This document shows positions 13,236-24,362 of a stretch of 64,000 nucleotides of DNA, in pieces (positions within the stretch are counted from its first letter, which is position 1; each line of letters begins with the position of its first letter). Under the pieces are notes generated by a model that was not told the DNA's origin, ran no database searches, and saw nothing but the letters and a program-made list of their open reading frames with translations. The stretch spans positions 80,581,566 to 80,645,565 of the forward strand of contig CM026426.1 of assembly GCA_014871385.1 (NCBI GenBank), read 5' to 3'. The position numbers were made by a program, and so were the translations under genes. The DNA comes from Ceratodon purpureus (taxonomy: Eukaryota; Streptophyta; Bryopsida; Pseudoditrichales; Ditrichaceae).

Positions 13236-13480
13236 CAATTGTTGTATTTCTAATGGAGTTGTTTATTAAGCTTTGTAGGTTTGGTAAGCTGTATCAAGTG
13301 AAGACGCTGTATTTTGTCTTGTCTTGATATGTGTCTTTCTAGGGGGTTATTGAGGTTGGAAAGTTGGATGAGTATTGTATTAGTCCATATACTATTGAAG
13401 TGGTATGTGTGAGGATTTGCTAGAATAATATTGCATTTGTTTATTGATGAGTTTATGATAACGATTAGGGCATTTGTTTA

Positions 13481-13929
13481 TTGATGAGGTAATACTAAAT
13501 ATAGATGTTTCTTATTAAAATTTATTGTAGTTATTTTTGGATGTCTAAATTTCTAATCTATTGTAAATAGATTTTTGTTTTTATTTTTAGTATTTATTAG
13601 TACTATAAATAGTTTTTATCTCTAATATTTATTAATACTATGAATAGATTTTTATTATTTTTAGTGTTAAAAGTACTATTAACAGCTTATCAACCACTGA
13701 GGTGTTTGTCAAAACTAGTTTGTGAAGACCATGTTTCCGTCAATTTCCGAGATCTCCGTATCTGCCGCTTCAATCGCATCCAAGGTTTTCTTCATTTGCT
13801 TTGGTATCGAGAAGGAGGGAGGCCCGGTTAATATCCACCTGATACACAGGTGATGTTGGATTGATGCCCCATTAATACTACCATGATGTACTCTCTCTCC
13901 TATGTTTATTATTTCATATCTTAGCCATA
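13481..13929. other. AT-rich stretch, no gene recognised
   Basis: The first 200 bases consist of T-rich, repetitive-looking words such as ATTTATTAATACTAT. The remainder has no credible coding frame. Confidence 0.4.
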
Positions 13930-14315
13930 CCAATTCTGAAATTTTTATTTTTAATTCTTTTTATTTTTTATTTTACCTTAAAAGTATGATGTCACCCTTG
14001 AGCGAGTATATTCTTCCACCTACATTACTATTTCAAAAAAGATTCCATTTGTTGGTCAATCTAATTAGGACATCTGTTATTTTTTATTATTTATTATTTT
14101 TATCTTAAAAATATGATGACATTGTTGAGCCAGTATATTCTTCCACCTACATTACTATTGGAGGAAAGATTCCATTTGTTGGCCAATCTAATTAGGACAC
14201 GTGTTATTTTATTTTATTTTTTTATTTTACCTTAAAAATATGATGTCTCCGTTGAGCCATTCTATTCTTTATATACTATCCACCTATATTAGTATGCGTG
14301 GTTTTTTTTTTTCTT
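13930..14315. repeat. Tandem repeat, about 126-bp period
   Basis: The word ATGATG followed by a variant of TGAGC recurs at 13987, 14113 and 14240. Each is followed by TTCTTCCACCTACATTACTA-type sequence, then GATTCCATTTGTTGG and CTAATTAGGACA. The first two units are well matched and the third is partial and diverged. It is AT-rich and non-coding. Confidence 0.8.
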
Positions 14316-14632
14316 AATTTGTTTCATAATTTAATAATGACATGTATTAAAAGTATTACTTTATGTATTATACTTTTATAAACCCCGGAAATTCCGACAT
14401 TACTTCATATACAATACTTGAGAATATGAAAGAAGCACTTCCTTAACAATCTTTGATGAAATTGATGGTGTGAAATGAATAAAGTTAGAGTGAGTTATTT
14501 GGTTTCGGTTTCCCGCCTAGATACTCTACAATCAAGGCTTGCCAGCTGTTTTCCCGCTACAACTGCATGAATCCAACCATGCTACGTATTTTCCCGGCAA
14601 ATTTTCTCGAGAAGTCCCCTACCTAAATGGCG

Positions 14633-14642
14633 TTTAGGGTTT
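14633..14642. promoter_or_regulatory. Telo-box-like word upstream of P1
   Basis: TTTAGGGTTT is a plant telo-box (reverse AAACCCTAA), common near transcription starts and in first introns of plant housekeeping genes. P2 has a double version in its first intron. Whether it works here is unknown. Confidence 0.35.
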
Positions 14643-15489
14643 CAGTTCAGCCGTTGGTCTTCCTTCTCGCCCATCACTCTTTCTTTTTGGATAGATCTGT
14701 CTTTGCGAGGTTTTCCACCGTAGAGGGGTTTCACAGTCTTGTTCGTTTCGTTGTGCATGTTTGTTAGGGGCCTATGGATATGGTTGAGGATTATGGAAAC
14801 CGCTAGATGAGTGAAGTACATTGGGGCGGATTTCTGAGCAAGATTTAGTCTGCACCTAGAAGCAAATTCTCCTTGTGTTTACTCTACGGCAGATTCTGTG
14901 GAGAATGGGTCTTCCAGAACCCTACAAATCCGTGGAGATGTATCGCTATAGGAATAACCCGGTTTATTTCTTCATAGGAGTGTTTGAATTGTGGGATCCT
15001 CATTAGAATCTGAGTCAGCACAAGATCCTCCAAGGAACTACTTGTTTTGGGTTTTAAAAACGAATTCAAATGGATGTGACACCTTGGGTGTCGGCAACCA
15101 TTACTGGGAGTTGACATTGTAGATGTCGGCGGCCATTAATCTCTCCTCATCATTCTTTGCACAAGGGTTATTGAGTCATCATGAATTCTATAGTACTCGT
15201 CTCCCTCCCGAGCAAGCTCTTGGATTCTAAGGGCTCTTATTATTCTTTAGAGTTTCCAGAGTTGCTACTTAGAATGAGCTTCTATCCTAGACTTGTTGCG
15301 CTGCTTGAGAAGCTTGTTTAGTTTAGCTGGGAGACAGTTTGTGCATTCAAGGAGTGGGCGGGGGTGTTGGAGTTCCTGTGGGCCACGGTTGTACCGTGGG
15401 AGTGGGTTTGAGTGTAGTGGTTTTAGTAGGAAGGAGTTGTTTTGTCTTAGAAGGTTCATTGCAAGAAAACGAGTTCTTGGAGCACAACC

Positions 15490-16020
15490 AGGAGGGGGGT
15501 ACAAGGACATAAGGTACCTGTTGCAAGCTTTAACGAATCAGGTTCTTAATCACGTCCATCTTTTCCTGAATTCCAATTCAATATTACCGTGACAGCTCTC
15601 TTCAAGGTTGCAATTAGTTTGCAGTCTTGGTTGAATTCTGCTTTGAGTTATGTTTACATACATTAAATCCGTGAAAACCCGTGTTCTTGCAAGCCGCTAG
15701 TAGTATCCTGCTTTCTAATGCTTTGTTTTACTTGATTACTCGTGTTTATGATTTTGTCTTTTAGAACAAAGAATGTCTAATCCTTAGGGGGGTACGAGGA
15801 GCTCAGGTACCTGCTGCCACCTTCAACGAATCAGGTAGTAAATCACGTCCATCTTCACCTGACTTCCAAATCTACATTACTCGTGACTGCCCTCTTGGTT
15901 GTAATCTGTTTGCTGACATTGGTCGAATGCTGTCTTTCCCTACATTGAATCAAACTTTTTTTTACTTGATCACTCGTGTCTATGTTTCTATCTTTTAAAA
16001 CAAACATTGTCTATGCCTTA
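15490..16020 (+). repeat. Imperfect direct duplication upstream of P1
   Basis: The block starting AGGGGGGTAC near 15.49 kb recurs near 15.79 kb with clear similarity: CAGGTACCTG, AACGAATCAGG, AATCACGTCCATCTT. The words following it (ACTTGAT-ACTCGTG and TCTTTTA-AACAAA) recur at about 15.73 and 15.96 kb. The unit is roughly 235-295 bp, with internal length differences. The duplication is old and is not seen at P2 or P3. Confidence 0.65.
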
Positions 16021-16872
16021 TGACTGTCCCTTCGAAATTATGAATGTAGGAACTATCATTCCTTTTCTGCAGTGGGTGTTGGCTTTCAATTGTAATTCGA
16101 ATTTACTGAAGACTGGTCCTTTGATGTGTTTGATAATAGTTACAGTCCTCATTTACAGGAAGCTCGCTCTGAATCCAAGGACTTGCTCCGACAATACTTA
16201 CTTGGAGGTACAATGCGGGTTATCCAGCACCACCTTAGAGGAGGAAGTTTATAACTACAACATTTGATCTCCTATGGGTGAGGTAAGTCCTTTTCCTTTC
16301 CAATTTCCTTGTTCATCAATGGTATCCTTTCCAGTTTTAATGAAACTATTGGTTAGGTTCACCATCCTTTCACGTGTCTTCCTTGTCCATGTGTAGTTTA
16401 CGTCAAAGGACTATGAAGTTGAATTCAGGAGATTATGCTCTTTTTTCAAGTAACTCATGATGACTTAATTCCTTTTCTATTGCTTAGGGTTCAGGGTGAG
16501 AAACTGAATTTCAGGAATGACAAAGACCAACTCCTACTGTCGAAGACTTCAAGGATCATAGACGGTGAGTCCTGCACGGGCCTGTCCTCCTCGTGTTTTA
16601 ATTTTACTTACATGTTCCTTAATCCTTAATGTGCGTTCTTGTTTTCCTTGTATTCTCTCGGCTCTTGTCACCTCCTTTCAATACTATACTTGCTTTTGGG
16701 TCCTTGTTCTTGACCATATATACTGTTTTCCTTTTCCTAGCTATACAGTTATACTATCGTAGGAGATACTTTTATCGGGTCCTGGTTCCTAGACATAGGT
16801 ATCATACTTTTATACTGTATCTAGATACTGTTTTCGAGTCCTGGTTTCTAAATTTAGTTGCTTTCGTACTTG

Positions 16873-17046
16873 TTTCCACTCCTTGTTCCTTGTCCTACAT
16901 ACTTTCATGCGGGTTTTCCGGTCCTTGTCCTATAATTCTTATTTAATTACTTGTTTTGTTTCCAGTCCTTGTTCCTTGTCCTACATACTTTCATCCGGGT
17001 TTTCCGGTCCTTGTCCTTTAATTCTTATTTAATTACTTGTTTTGTC
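16873..17046 (+). repeat. 86-bp tandem duplication in a P1 intron
   Basis: TCCTTGTTCCTTGTCCTACA starts at 16880 and again at 16966. The following sequence through TTACTTGTTTTGT matches almost perfectly. The surrounding intron is built of variants of the words TCCTTGTTCCT and TCCTGGTTCCTAG. Confidence 0.85.
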
Positions 17047-17067
17047 TATTATTGTTCTTGAAAACAG

Positions 17068-18712
17068 GTATGACCATGGACTTGAAGGTTTTCTACTACG
17101 GGGAGAAGGGCTGGTTCAAGTATGTGACAAGGCTGAATGGTGATGGGCTCATCCTTGGATCTACCCTCACTGACGAGCATGTTAACAAGGAGCAATGCAA
17201 GGAAATGTTTGTGTATGGAGGACGGCAATCAAACAATGGTTACAAAACCAACCTCTAGACTTCGTTTTTCAATGAGAGAGTTTCATGGCTATGGATTCGA
17301 GTTCATCAACAAGAGAAGCTAGCCAACAATGACTTCGGACTCAGCTTTGCCCAAGGTCTGCTTCACGAATACAAGACCAATGAGGAAGTAGATTGGGAAG
17401 GTTTTGCTGCTCGCACTGTGAACCGTTTCACTCGAACGAAGGGAGTGAATCAGGTTCATCCGTTCTGGGCTTGGGCACATCCCTTAGTTGTGATTGACGT
17501 TGGCAGTGGTCTCCCTATTCAGACAGACTACAAATTTCCCGTGGCTCCAGGCTCTAGACCTGTTCGGTGTACAATGGCCACCACATTACCCATGGTAAGA
17601 CCCTAAGATATTGTTTCTTTTAAATCAAATTATTTTCAAGCATTTGTCAGTTTATTTCCTCCTTGTGTGCTCACATTTGTCTAAGGATTCCAATTTGTTT
17701 TTCTGCAGCGGTTACCGATATTGGAGACTGAACAGGGCACACGCAGAGGCAAGCGTGAGAGATCTCCATGTGCTGAAGATTCTGACTGAGACAGAGAGAA
17801 TGAGAGAAGAAGGAAAAGATATAGAATCAGGTCACAAGTGAAGTACGAGAGCCCTCTACAGAAATTGGAACACGTGGCAGGATCTTCAACTGGGGCAGAT
17901 GGGTCTTCTTCGATGTCTATGGATGCAGAATTTCTCCAAAATCTTTCTTCGTTAGAGCCCAAGACACAGTCCCCGTTGGAATCTTTGCCGATGACTGAGT
18001 CAGCATTGGATTCGCTGGCCAACACCGACTCAATCCTGGGATCAGCTCGAAGAAGTCTGGTGATGGCGTCGGATCAGGCTCCAAGCTGCCAGCCAAAGGA
18101 AGAAGATGCTAAAGACCTCGCCGGGTAAATCCAGAACTTCAACTCATTTTCTGAATCTATTCATGCACACATTCACCACTATATGTTGACTTTGTGTTCT
18201 AAAGTATATTTTTTGTTTGATGTATTGAATTGCCGCACAATAGGATCCTTTCCTCTAATGTAAGTGTTTTGTTTTTTTCCAGACCCTCTGATCCTTCAAG
18301 AATCCCAAGCAGTGGACCAAATACAGAGAAAGTATTGGCGGCACTTCACCACTTTGGAGCGGTAATACCAAAAGTGGTTGAGAGTGTAATTTCTAACCTC
18401 AATTTGCAAAAGAAGGAGTTGCAGCAGGCGTATGTCATTGCACAAGAGTTTACTTCATCTGCAAACAGTGCTAGGGCTAAACTCTCTACACAGCTTGAGA
18501 AGGCAAGACTAGCAGCACTTGGAAATCCCAGTGACGAGGTTCAAGGTGAAGTCTGATATCTTGAGTGTGGATTGAAGTATGCGGAAGGGAGAGTAGAGGC
18601 TGCAGTTACTAAAGAAAGAGAGGCCGTGCTAGCATTTCAAGCTCACTGCACGAAATTGGAAGACATGCGGAAGGACCAGTGGGTACTAGAGGAGTATTTC
18701 ATTTTCAAGTAA
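17068..18712 (+). pseudogene. P1: unrecognised multi-exon gene, broken (shares N-terminal domain with P2 and P3)
   Basis: Three exons follow from clean splice sites and agreeing phases: 17068-17594 (ends CCCATG|GTAAG), 17709-18124 (after TTCTGCAG, ends GCCGG|GTAAAT) and 18283-18712 (after TTTCCAG). The product is about 455 residues. Residues 1-175 contain NDFGLSFAQGLLHEY followed by EEVDWEGFAA, matching NDTISLEFARGVVAE / VNWAAYA in P2 and IPFHFARGLLAE / VNWAEFS in P3. The middle is Arg/Lys/Glu-rich (KRERSP, ENERRRKRYRIRS) and nuclear-signal-like, then Ser-rich. The last exon is helical and likely coiled coil. In-frame stops lie at 17256 (TAG), about 17790 (TGA) and 18554 (TGA). Each could come from CAG or CGA by one C-to-T change. 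No known domain is recognised. A recoded or unusually spliced gene is possible but less likely. Confidence 0.6.
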
Positions 18713-20096
18713 ACCGAAGCCATTCCTACAAATTCAGGTATATTCCTTCCATGGGCATCATGTTTAGGTATTGATGCCTTAATTGTCAATTATTTCTTTC
18801 TTTATGATGATATGTGTTTAACAGTATGAAAATTGCTTTGCAGTTCAGTGCTCGTGTGAAGGCCGAAGACTAAGGCAATCTGCAGAAATCGGGACATGGT
18901 GCGTAGTTGGTGCATGCGTCGTATTATTTTGTTAGAGTTCTCTTCTAGATTCGGTGTATAATGTATAACGGATGCTATCTTTTTCATTTCTGGTTCCTTG
19001 TTATCTATGATTAGTACAGTGTGAGGACTATGCATATTAGCTCACATGTAATGACCTTGAACCTAGGAATTCAGTTACAGTATTCAGTGAATATTATGAA
19101 TTCACATACTCTATCAATATTGTCATTCGTTTGTAAAAGTTTATGCTTACCAAAAATTTGTAAGAAGACCCTGGTTGATTGTGTCTTATCAAGTCCAGAT
19201 GTAGGTTTGGTTGTAGAATCCTCAGTGGTTTTTTCATTGTTGAGCTTATTTAATTTCTCCTGCAAGAGTCTGCGATTTTGAATTTGTTCCAGTTAGTACT
19301 TGTAGACTGACGATGAACCAAGACTTCTACTGATCGAGCTACAAGCATAACTTCTGACATACTCTTGTAAATCACAACCTAGTATGTAAATGAATGGTAT
19401 TCTTATCTGGTTGCAGAATAGTCATTGTATTGATGGAGTGTGCGAGCATTATATTTTGAGTAGAAGCGCGGTTGTCTTTCAGCAGCTTTGTGAACAGTAT
19501 CCTATACACAAATAAGTTTGCAATTGACTTACGAAGATCAAAATTATTCGACACCAAAGTTTCCAACTCCCAGTCTAGTGTAGTAGCAAAGTCGTTCCTG
19601 TTCAGAATATCCATTATCATTGCAATCCTTTATTCCATTTGTGAGATGCTTACGAGATTGGTTAGAAATCGAAACTTCTAAACTAAAAAAAATAGTATTT
19701 TAAATATTTGGCGATTGAGAATTCGGCCACAGTCCTATGGAGATATGACCAGCTTGGAAGCTATGATAAGTAAATGTGACAACCTTGCGGTCATACCACA
19801 TTCCTTTGGGGAACTAAGCAATATAACGGACTTGACCCTGAAAGCCATTCTTATGAAAACAAATGATACAATTCTAGACTCCCGTTTGAATGCACGGAAT
19901 GAGGAAAACATAGATCATATTAATTACATATATCCTACACCAACAGCATCCAACACCACCAAGTTCAATATAATTATGCTTCAACAAAAACAAATAATCA
20001 TCAAGAAGGGACCACAGAAATAATATAACGAACTTGATTGCTGAATGGGTACGTTACAGAATAAACTAAATCATATTCAATTCTTATTTCCAAATC
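18713..20096. other. No gene recognised between P1 and P2
   Basis: Short open frames occur on both strands with no motif. P1 (plus) and P2 (minus) converge here, so the stretch should hold both 3' ends. No terminator or polyadenylation signal stands out. Confidence 0.35.
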
Positions 20097-20920
20097 CTAC
20101 ACTCTATCCTTCCCTCCTCTCGTTCTTCCACAATGTTTTCCACCTGAGGATGATGGGGGAGCGATGTCTGCAAGCAATTTCATTACCTCCTTGTGTTGAC
20201 CACCTTGCCCTTTCATCCTTGTGGATCTTTGAGCTGTGGTACTTGTTACAGGGTTCTTCCTTTTCCCACGAGAAGGTTGGACTTCTTTTGATCCTTCTTG
20301 CTCAACCTGGTCTCCTTCTAATGGGGTCCCTATTGGATCAAGATTGAATTCACATGTTCCACCTCTACCGTTTTCCTTACAGGACACTAGAGCTCCCTGG
20401 TTAGTTTCAATTGGCCCTAAATGCGGCCCAAGTTCATCGTTATGAACTTTCTCGTTATGAACTTCCTCAGCAGACCCCTCCTCATCTGGACTGGTGTCAG
20501 TGGCCTGTTTATCATTTGATTCTTTTTCTGGGATGTTGTTAGGAACGGGTTCCTGCTCAGTATCCTCTGGAGTAGAACTACTCGCCAATAACCGCTTCGG
20601 TTTATTCAAAACTATGGTAGACACCGGCTAGATAAATTTAGCCTCATCTTCTGATGTGTCATCCGAATCTGATGATAGATCTGGTTCTTGTCCACCAAAA
20701 ATTTCCATACCAATTCCAGTCCTCCTTGGACAAGGATTTGATCCACCAGTCTTCTCGTCAACTTCAGGTTCAATAGCACAGTTGAATGCACTTCCAAGTG
20801 CTAACGGAGCTAATTGCGGTACAAGCTTTGAATCTCTGGCTCCATCAACAATATCTTGACAGGTCGGACAAAGGAATATGACACGTGCACATCCCTTACA
20901 AATGCCAGAATGCCCACAAG

Positions 20921-21043
20921 GCTGTCAAAAGAATTGCACAAGTATTAGTAAATTATATTGGAGTGAAGATAATTTAATTAGTAAAAATGTTTGCAGAATT
21001 TATATAACATCTCAAGTAAAGCCGCAAGGTAAGTTACAGCACC
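20921..21043 (-). other. Short intron splitting RING finger 2 of P2
   Basis: On the minus strand, exon end TTTGCAG|GTGCTG and exon start TTTTGACAG|CCTTGTGGG join Cys/His ligands CLVC...LQ and PCGHSGIC in phase 0. The intron runs from 21042 down to 20922. The perfect finger formed across it is the best evidence that P2 was once a spliced functional gene. Confidence 0.7.
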
Positions 21044-21871
21044 TGCAAAGTGACACGGAGATTTCCTGATCGCTTGCATACTAAACACTCCTCCATATCA
21101 TCTAAGCCTTGTGAATCATCATTAACATGGGCCATGGCTTCTTGTGATGATTGGCTGCAGTTGCTACAGTAAATGTCCTGCTCACTCTTCTGTTCACAAT
21201 CAAATTGTAACCCGTCATTAGACCGTGATGTCTCAGTGCCCCTTCTGATTATGTCTGCTTTCCCAGAGCTCACGGGTGTGCCTGTATGTATTCAATAGGT
21301 CTGACTAGGTCTGCTTGCTGCAGAAGTATCACCCAAAGATACTCCATCACCTGAAATCACCAAATGACATGCACAACAAGATCAGTGGACATAGAACATC
21401 GGGAAACAATTATGTATACAGGAAACTGAATTCTTGAACAAGGAATACATTCCTTAAAAAATGAACCGATATCCTTGATTAGGACACACAGCAGGAACTT
21501 TCAGGACTAACAGTAGAGTGTTGAGTCACGAACTTACAGGACTAGGAGTAGAGTGGTAAGGGTGATACTTAAGGAACATAATCTAAAAGGAGTTGTAAGA
21601 GGATCAAGGACCTTATACACTTATTCCTAAATAAATATCCTAGCATATCTGTTGTACCAGGAATGAATGAATCTACAAAAGGAAAGGTAAAAGTATACAG
21701 AAAAAAATCCTTGGCTATTCGGTCTAACAGTAATATAGTACTCTAGAGACAGTCCTGAAAGAAAGTCATAGAGCATATAGGAGCAGGAAGACAGTATTCG
21801 GTAAGGAAAGCCAAAATGCTATGCAGGAAGTTAGTTCCTAAATCCAGACTCTGATTCCTAGGACGCAAGGA

Positions 21872-22058
21872 AGTAATAAAATAAAAACAAAGGAAAGAAG
21901 TATGTCCACACAGTTGTGTCGAGAGTCTCCATTTTAACAAAGGAAGAGGAAATACATCAGGAAAGACGTAATAAAATAAAGACAAACGAAAAGAGTGTGT
22001 TCACATGGCTATGTCCAGAGTCTCCTATTTAACAAAGGAAGAGGAAACAAATCACGAC
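21872..22058 (-). repeat. About 95-bp tandem duplication in P2 intron 3
   Basis: TAATAAAATAAA-ACAAA followed by a variant of GTCCACACAGTTGTGTCGAG and AACAAAGGAAGAGGAAA occurs twice in a row, with roughly 85-90% identity by eye. The rest of this intron (21351-22346) is purine-rich and repeats AGGAAC/AGGACTA-type words, echoing the TCCTTGTTCC words of the P1 intron on the opposite strand. Confidence 0.7.
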
Positions 22059-23960
22059 GTAGGATAACAGCTCAGAACCAGGAAAAACATAAACAAGCAG
22101 ATTAGGAAATAGAAGTAGAACTCAGTAATTGCCATAGGAAACATGAACATAGTAGGCTAATCTAGTGCTGTCTCCAAGGAGTCTCAGTAATCTATAGAAA
22201 AAATTATGAGCACCTTCCTATTCAACTGAAAGGAGTCATAAAATTCTATAAAAAACTTAATCAATAATTTAATGTTAAAACAACCCACAAAAATGCAAAA
22301 TCTGCCAGGTCTGTGTTTTCCTCGTAGAATAGAATAGAATTCTTACCAGACATTCCACTAGAGATCGGACTGCCTTGGGTGACATCGGGAGTTGGCACAG
22401 AGGAGGGGGGTTGACGAAAACCCCATGATAATCTCCATTTGGGGTCAAATTCCTTGTCACAAAACTCTTCAATACAAAATTTGACTTTGAAGAGTGACTG
22501 ATTAGACAGAAGGGGTGATAGCAATGGCCGCATGAAGTCACAACAATATCGTTGCAATGAAAGTCTTCACCACAAACTGGGCAGTTTTCTACATACAGAA
22601 TATTACTCTCTCTATGAAATTCCTTCGGCCTCTGTATTGGGGAGGGACTGAATCTATGTACAGTACCATACTTCAACAACCCTAAGTAATTGACAACTAA
22701 ATGTTGGAACTGCTCCATGCAAGCTTGACTACGAAATACAGAATTGTACCTCTTCTTGCATGCTTCCATGCTTTCAGCTAAACGAGCACACTGAGTCTCT
22801 ATTTCTTATAGTTATAGAAGGGCGTGCTTACTGTTTCGTTCCTCTAAACGCAACTGAACCTCTAATCCAGAAATCCTAACTGCAACAGAGTCATCTCAAG
22901 AGGAAGTCCGGTTACAGTGGGAAAGATTAGGAGAAGAGTGGCCACGACTAGAGTAGATAGGATCACTAGAAACTCGTTTGTCTGGACAATTCGTGCACAT
23001 ATCAACGTACTGACTGGCACTTTCTAACGCAGCCTTGACCTTTAGAACTTCAGATTGAGCAAACTCGGTAATGGATTTTCTATCACTGCACATTATCTTG
23101 GCTCTTCGAAGATCCAACTCTCTCTCCTCCTTCTCTAAGCTCAAAACCCTCAACCGCTCCTTTGTTGCTATGAATCCTACCTGGGCACTAGCCAATAGAC
23201 ACTGGACTCTCTCAATGGTCTTGACATTACTTTCCTTGACGCTACTCAGACCAAGTTCATGCTTCACGACACCCTTACCACGCTTACTGGAGGAAAGGGA
23301 ATCCATACTAGGCCGCAGATTAGGTGTTGGTGGCAGCCGTGGACGGGTGCAATCAATCAGTAGAGACGGCAGAGAGACACCTGGCGGTTCACTAAAGCCT
23401 GACCTCGCTCTAGAGTGATCGTAGGAAAACTAGGAGGCTCAGACAAATCACCCTCCAAGGATACAGAGAGTAGGGCTTCTTTACTGCTCATGCCAAATTC
23501 GAGGAGTTGAAGTTTCCTGGTGTGAGGTGAACGAAGCTGCTCTGCCCTTGCTCTCCTGTTGTCCTCGAGGGCTTGCCGTTTGCTGTAAGCAGCTACTGCA
23601 TAAGCGGCCCAGTTAACTTGTATTTCCTTGATCTCCGCGACAACTCCACGAGCAAATTCCAAGGAGATTGTGTCATTTAACACAGACTCTCTTCTGAAAA
23701 CACGGCGGTAGAGATCTTTTATTTGGCGCTGAACCTCAGGTGAAACGTTCCTGGTAATCTTCCAACCATTCTTATTGAACCTTGGCCCCAAAACATCCTC
23801 AATTTCTTGAAGGGAAACATCACTCTCAGTGAGGGATTTCACTGGACGGCCTTTACCTTGCAATCCTTGCCTATTCACAAAAAAATGAAGGTTGTACACC
23901 ACCTGCAAAGACAAAGTTCCGACGAGAAATTAGACAAGCAACATTGTTGTTCCCGCCGTC

Positions 23961-23978
23961 AACCCTAAACCCTAAACC
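23961..23978 (-). promoter_or_regulatory. Double telo-box in intron 1 of P2
   Basis: AACCCTAAACCCTAAACC lies 40-60 bases upstream of exon 2 on the minus strand. Telo-boxes in first introns are typical of plant growth-related genes and bind telobox factors. The same word lies at 51811-51828 in the other inverted arm. It supports a plant origin and a real gene ancestry for P2. Confidence 0.5.
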
Positions 23979-24250
23979 GTAGCTATCTCCAAGCAAAACA
24001 CTTCCAAAAAATACTTGCAGCCAAAGCATCGAAGACAGAGAAGCCACGGTGTGAGGTATGAAGTTTTGGTGTCCTACCGCAGCCATTGAGATACAAGACA
24101 GCCGACAATCAAAACAAAGGAAAATCGAAACAGCGTGCAATCAACAGAATCGAAGTGAGGATAATATACGACAATATGATTACCTAAGACATACATATTT
24201 TGATTCCTAAGAGAAGTTGTGAAAATTCTGAGAGCCAGTACGCCGTAGGC

Positions 24251-24313
24251 GGAGAGACGATGGAAAACAACTTCTAATTTGGAGAGACGATGGGCAACTT
24301 TCGGAGAGACGAT
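24251..24313 (-). promoter_or_regulatory. Repeated CGTCTCTCC words upstream of P2 (3 copies)
   Basis: GGAGAGACGAT (minus strand ATCGTCTCTCC) starts at 24251, 24281 and 24303, about 165-230 bases upstream of the P2 start codon. The other arm has five copies. Spacing and position suggest promoter elements or a small minisatellite; no known factor is assigned. Confidence 0.4.
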
Positions 24314-24362
24314 AGCCTAAAGCTCTCTAAGAGAGTAGGGGTAAAATCCGAATACAAAGGGA

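Larger units (their letters stand above)
6920..13480 (-). mobile_element. LINE (non-LTR retrotransposon), decayed, near full length
   Basis: A minus-strand series of domains, apurinic-type endonuclease, reverse transcriptase, RNase H and a terminal zinc-knuckle-like motif, marks a LINE with an RNase H domain. The low-coordinate end (about 6920-6945) is T-rich on the plus strand, consistent with a minus-strand poly(A) 3' end. The limits come from coding similarity and from base composition: throughout this block the plus strand is rich in G and T. Many stops and frame changes break the reading frame. No target-site duplication could be fixed by eye. Confidence 0.8.
14650..17067 (+). other. Likely 5' leader and upstream introns of P1
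   Basis: No long coding frame is credible here, but splice-like junctions are visible. ATGGGTGAG|GTAAGTCC lies near 16.28 kb. TTGCTTAG|GGTTCAGG to ATAGACG|GTGAGTCC spans about 16.49-16.57 kb, and GAAAACAG|GTATGACC ends at 17067. Because these exons do not give one clear frame, I read them as untranslated or decayed exons of P1. The stretch also contains two imperfect duplications, listed separately. Confidence 0.35.
20097..24086 (-). pseudogene. P2: unrecognised multi-exon gene with two RING-type fingers, broken
   Basis: Exons from matching splice sites and phases: 24086-24015 (MAAVGHQNFIPHTVASLSSM...), 23902-22347, 21350-21043 and 20921-20097. The domain order is the family N-terminal domain (ISLEFARGVVAE ... 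VNWAAYAV), a coiled coil at about 23.2-22.8 kb (LEKEERELDLRRAKI), RING-like finger 1 near 22.6-22.4 kb (CPVCGEDF, SCGHCYHPFC, then FCIEEFCDKEF with a W), a Ser/acidic spacer, finger 2 spanning the 21043/20921 junction (CLVCKRSGNLR, LQPCGHSGICKGCA, LCPTCQ) and an acidic, low-complexity tail. Finger 2 fits the C3HC4 RING of IAP-type ubiquitin ligases, so a ubiquitin-ligase role is an inference. Damage: frame changes near 23.38 and 22.5 kb; stops at 22896 (TGA), 22812 and 22806 (TAA), about 21.29 kb (TGA) and near 20.64 kb (TAG). Confidence 0.65.

Noticed and set aside
15265-15592. Overlapping Arg/Leu/Ser-rich frames on both strands as a coding exon
   Set aside because: No motif, both strands are open, and the region is part of an imperfect duplication without frame conservation between the copies.
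23961-23978. Interstitial telomere tract
   Set aside because: Only two partial telomeric units are present; a telo-box is the simpler reading.
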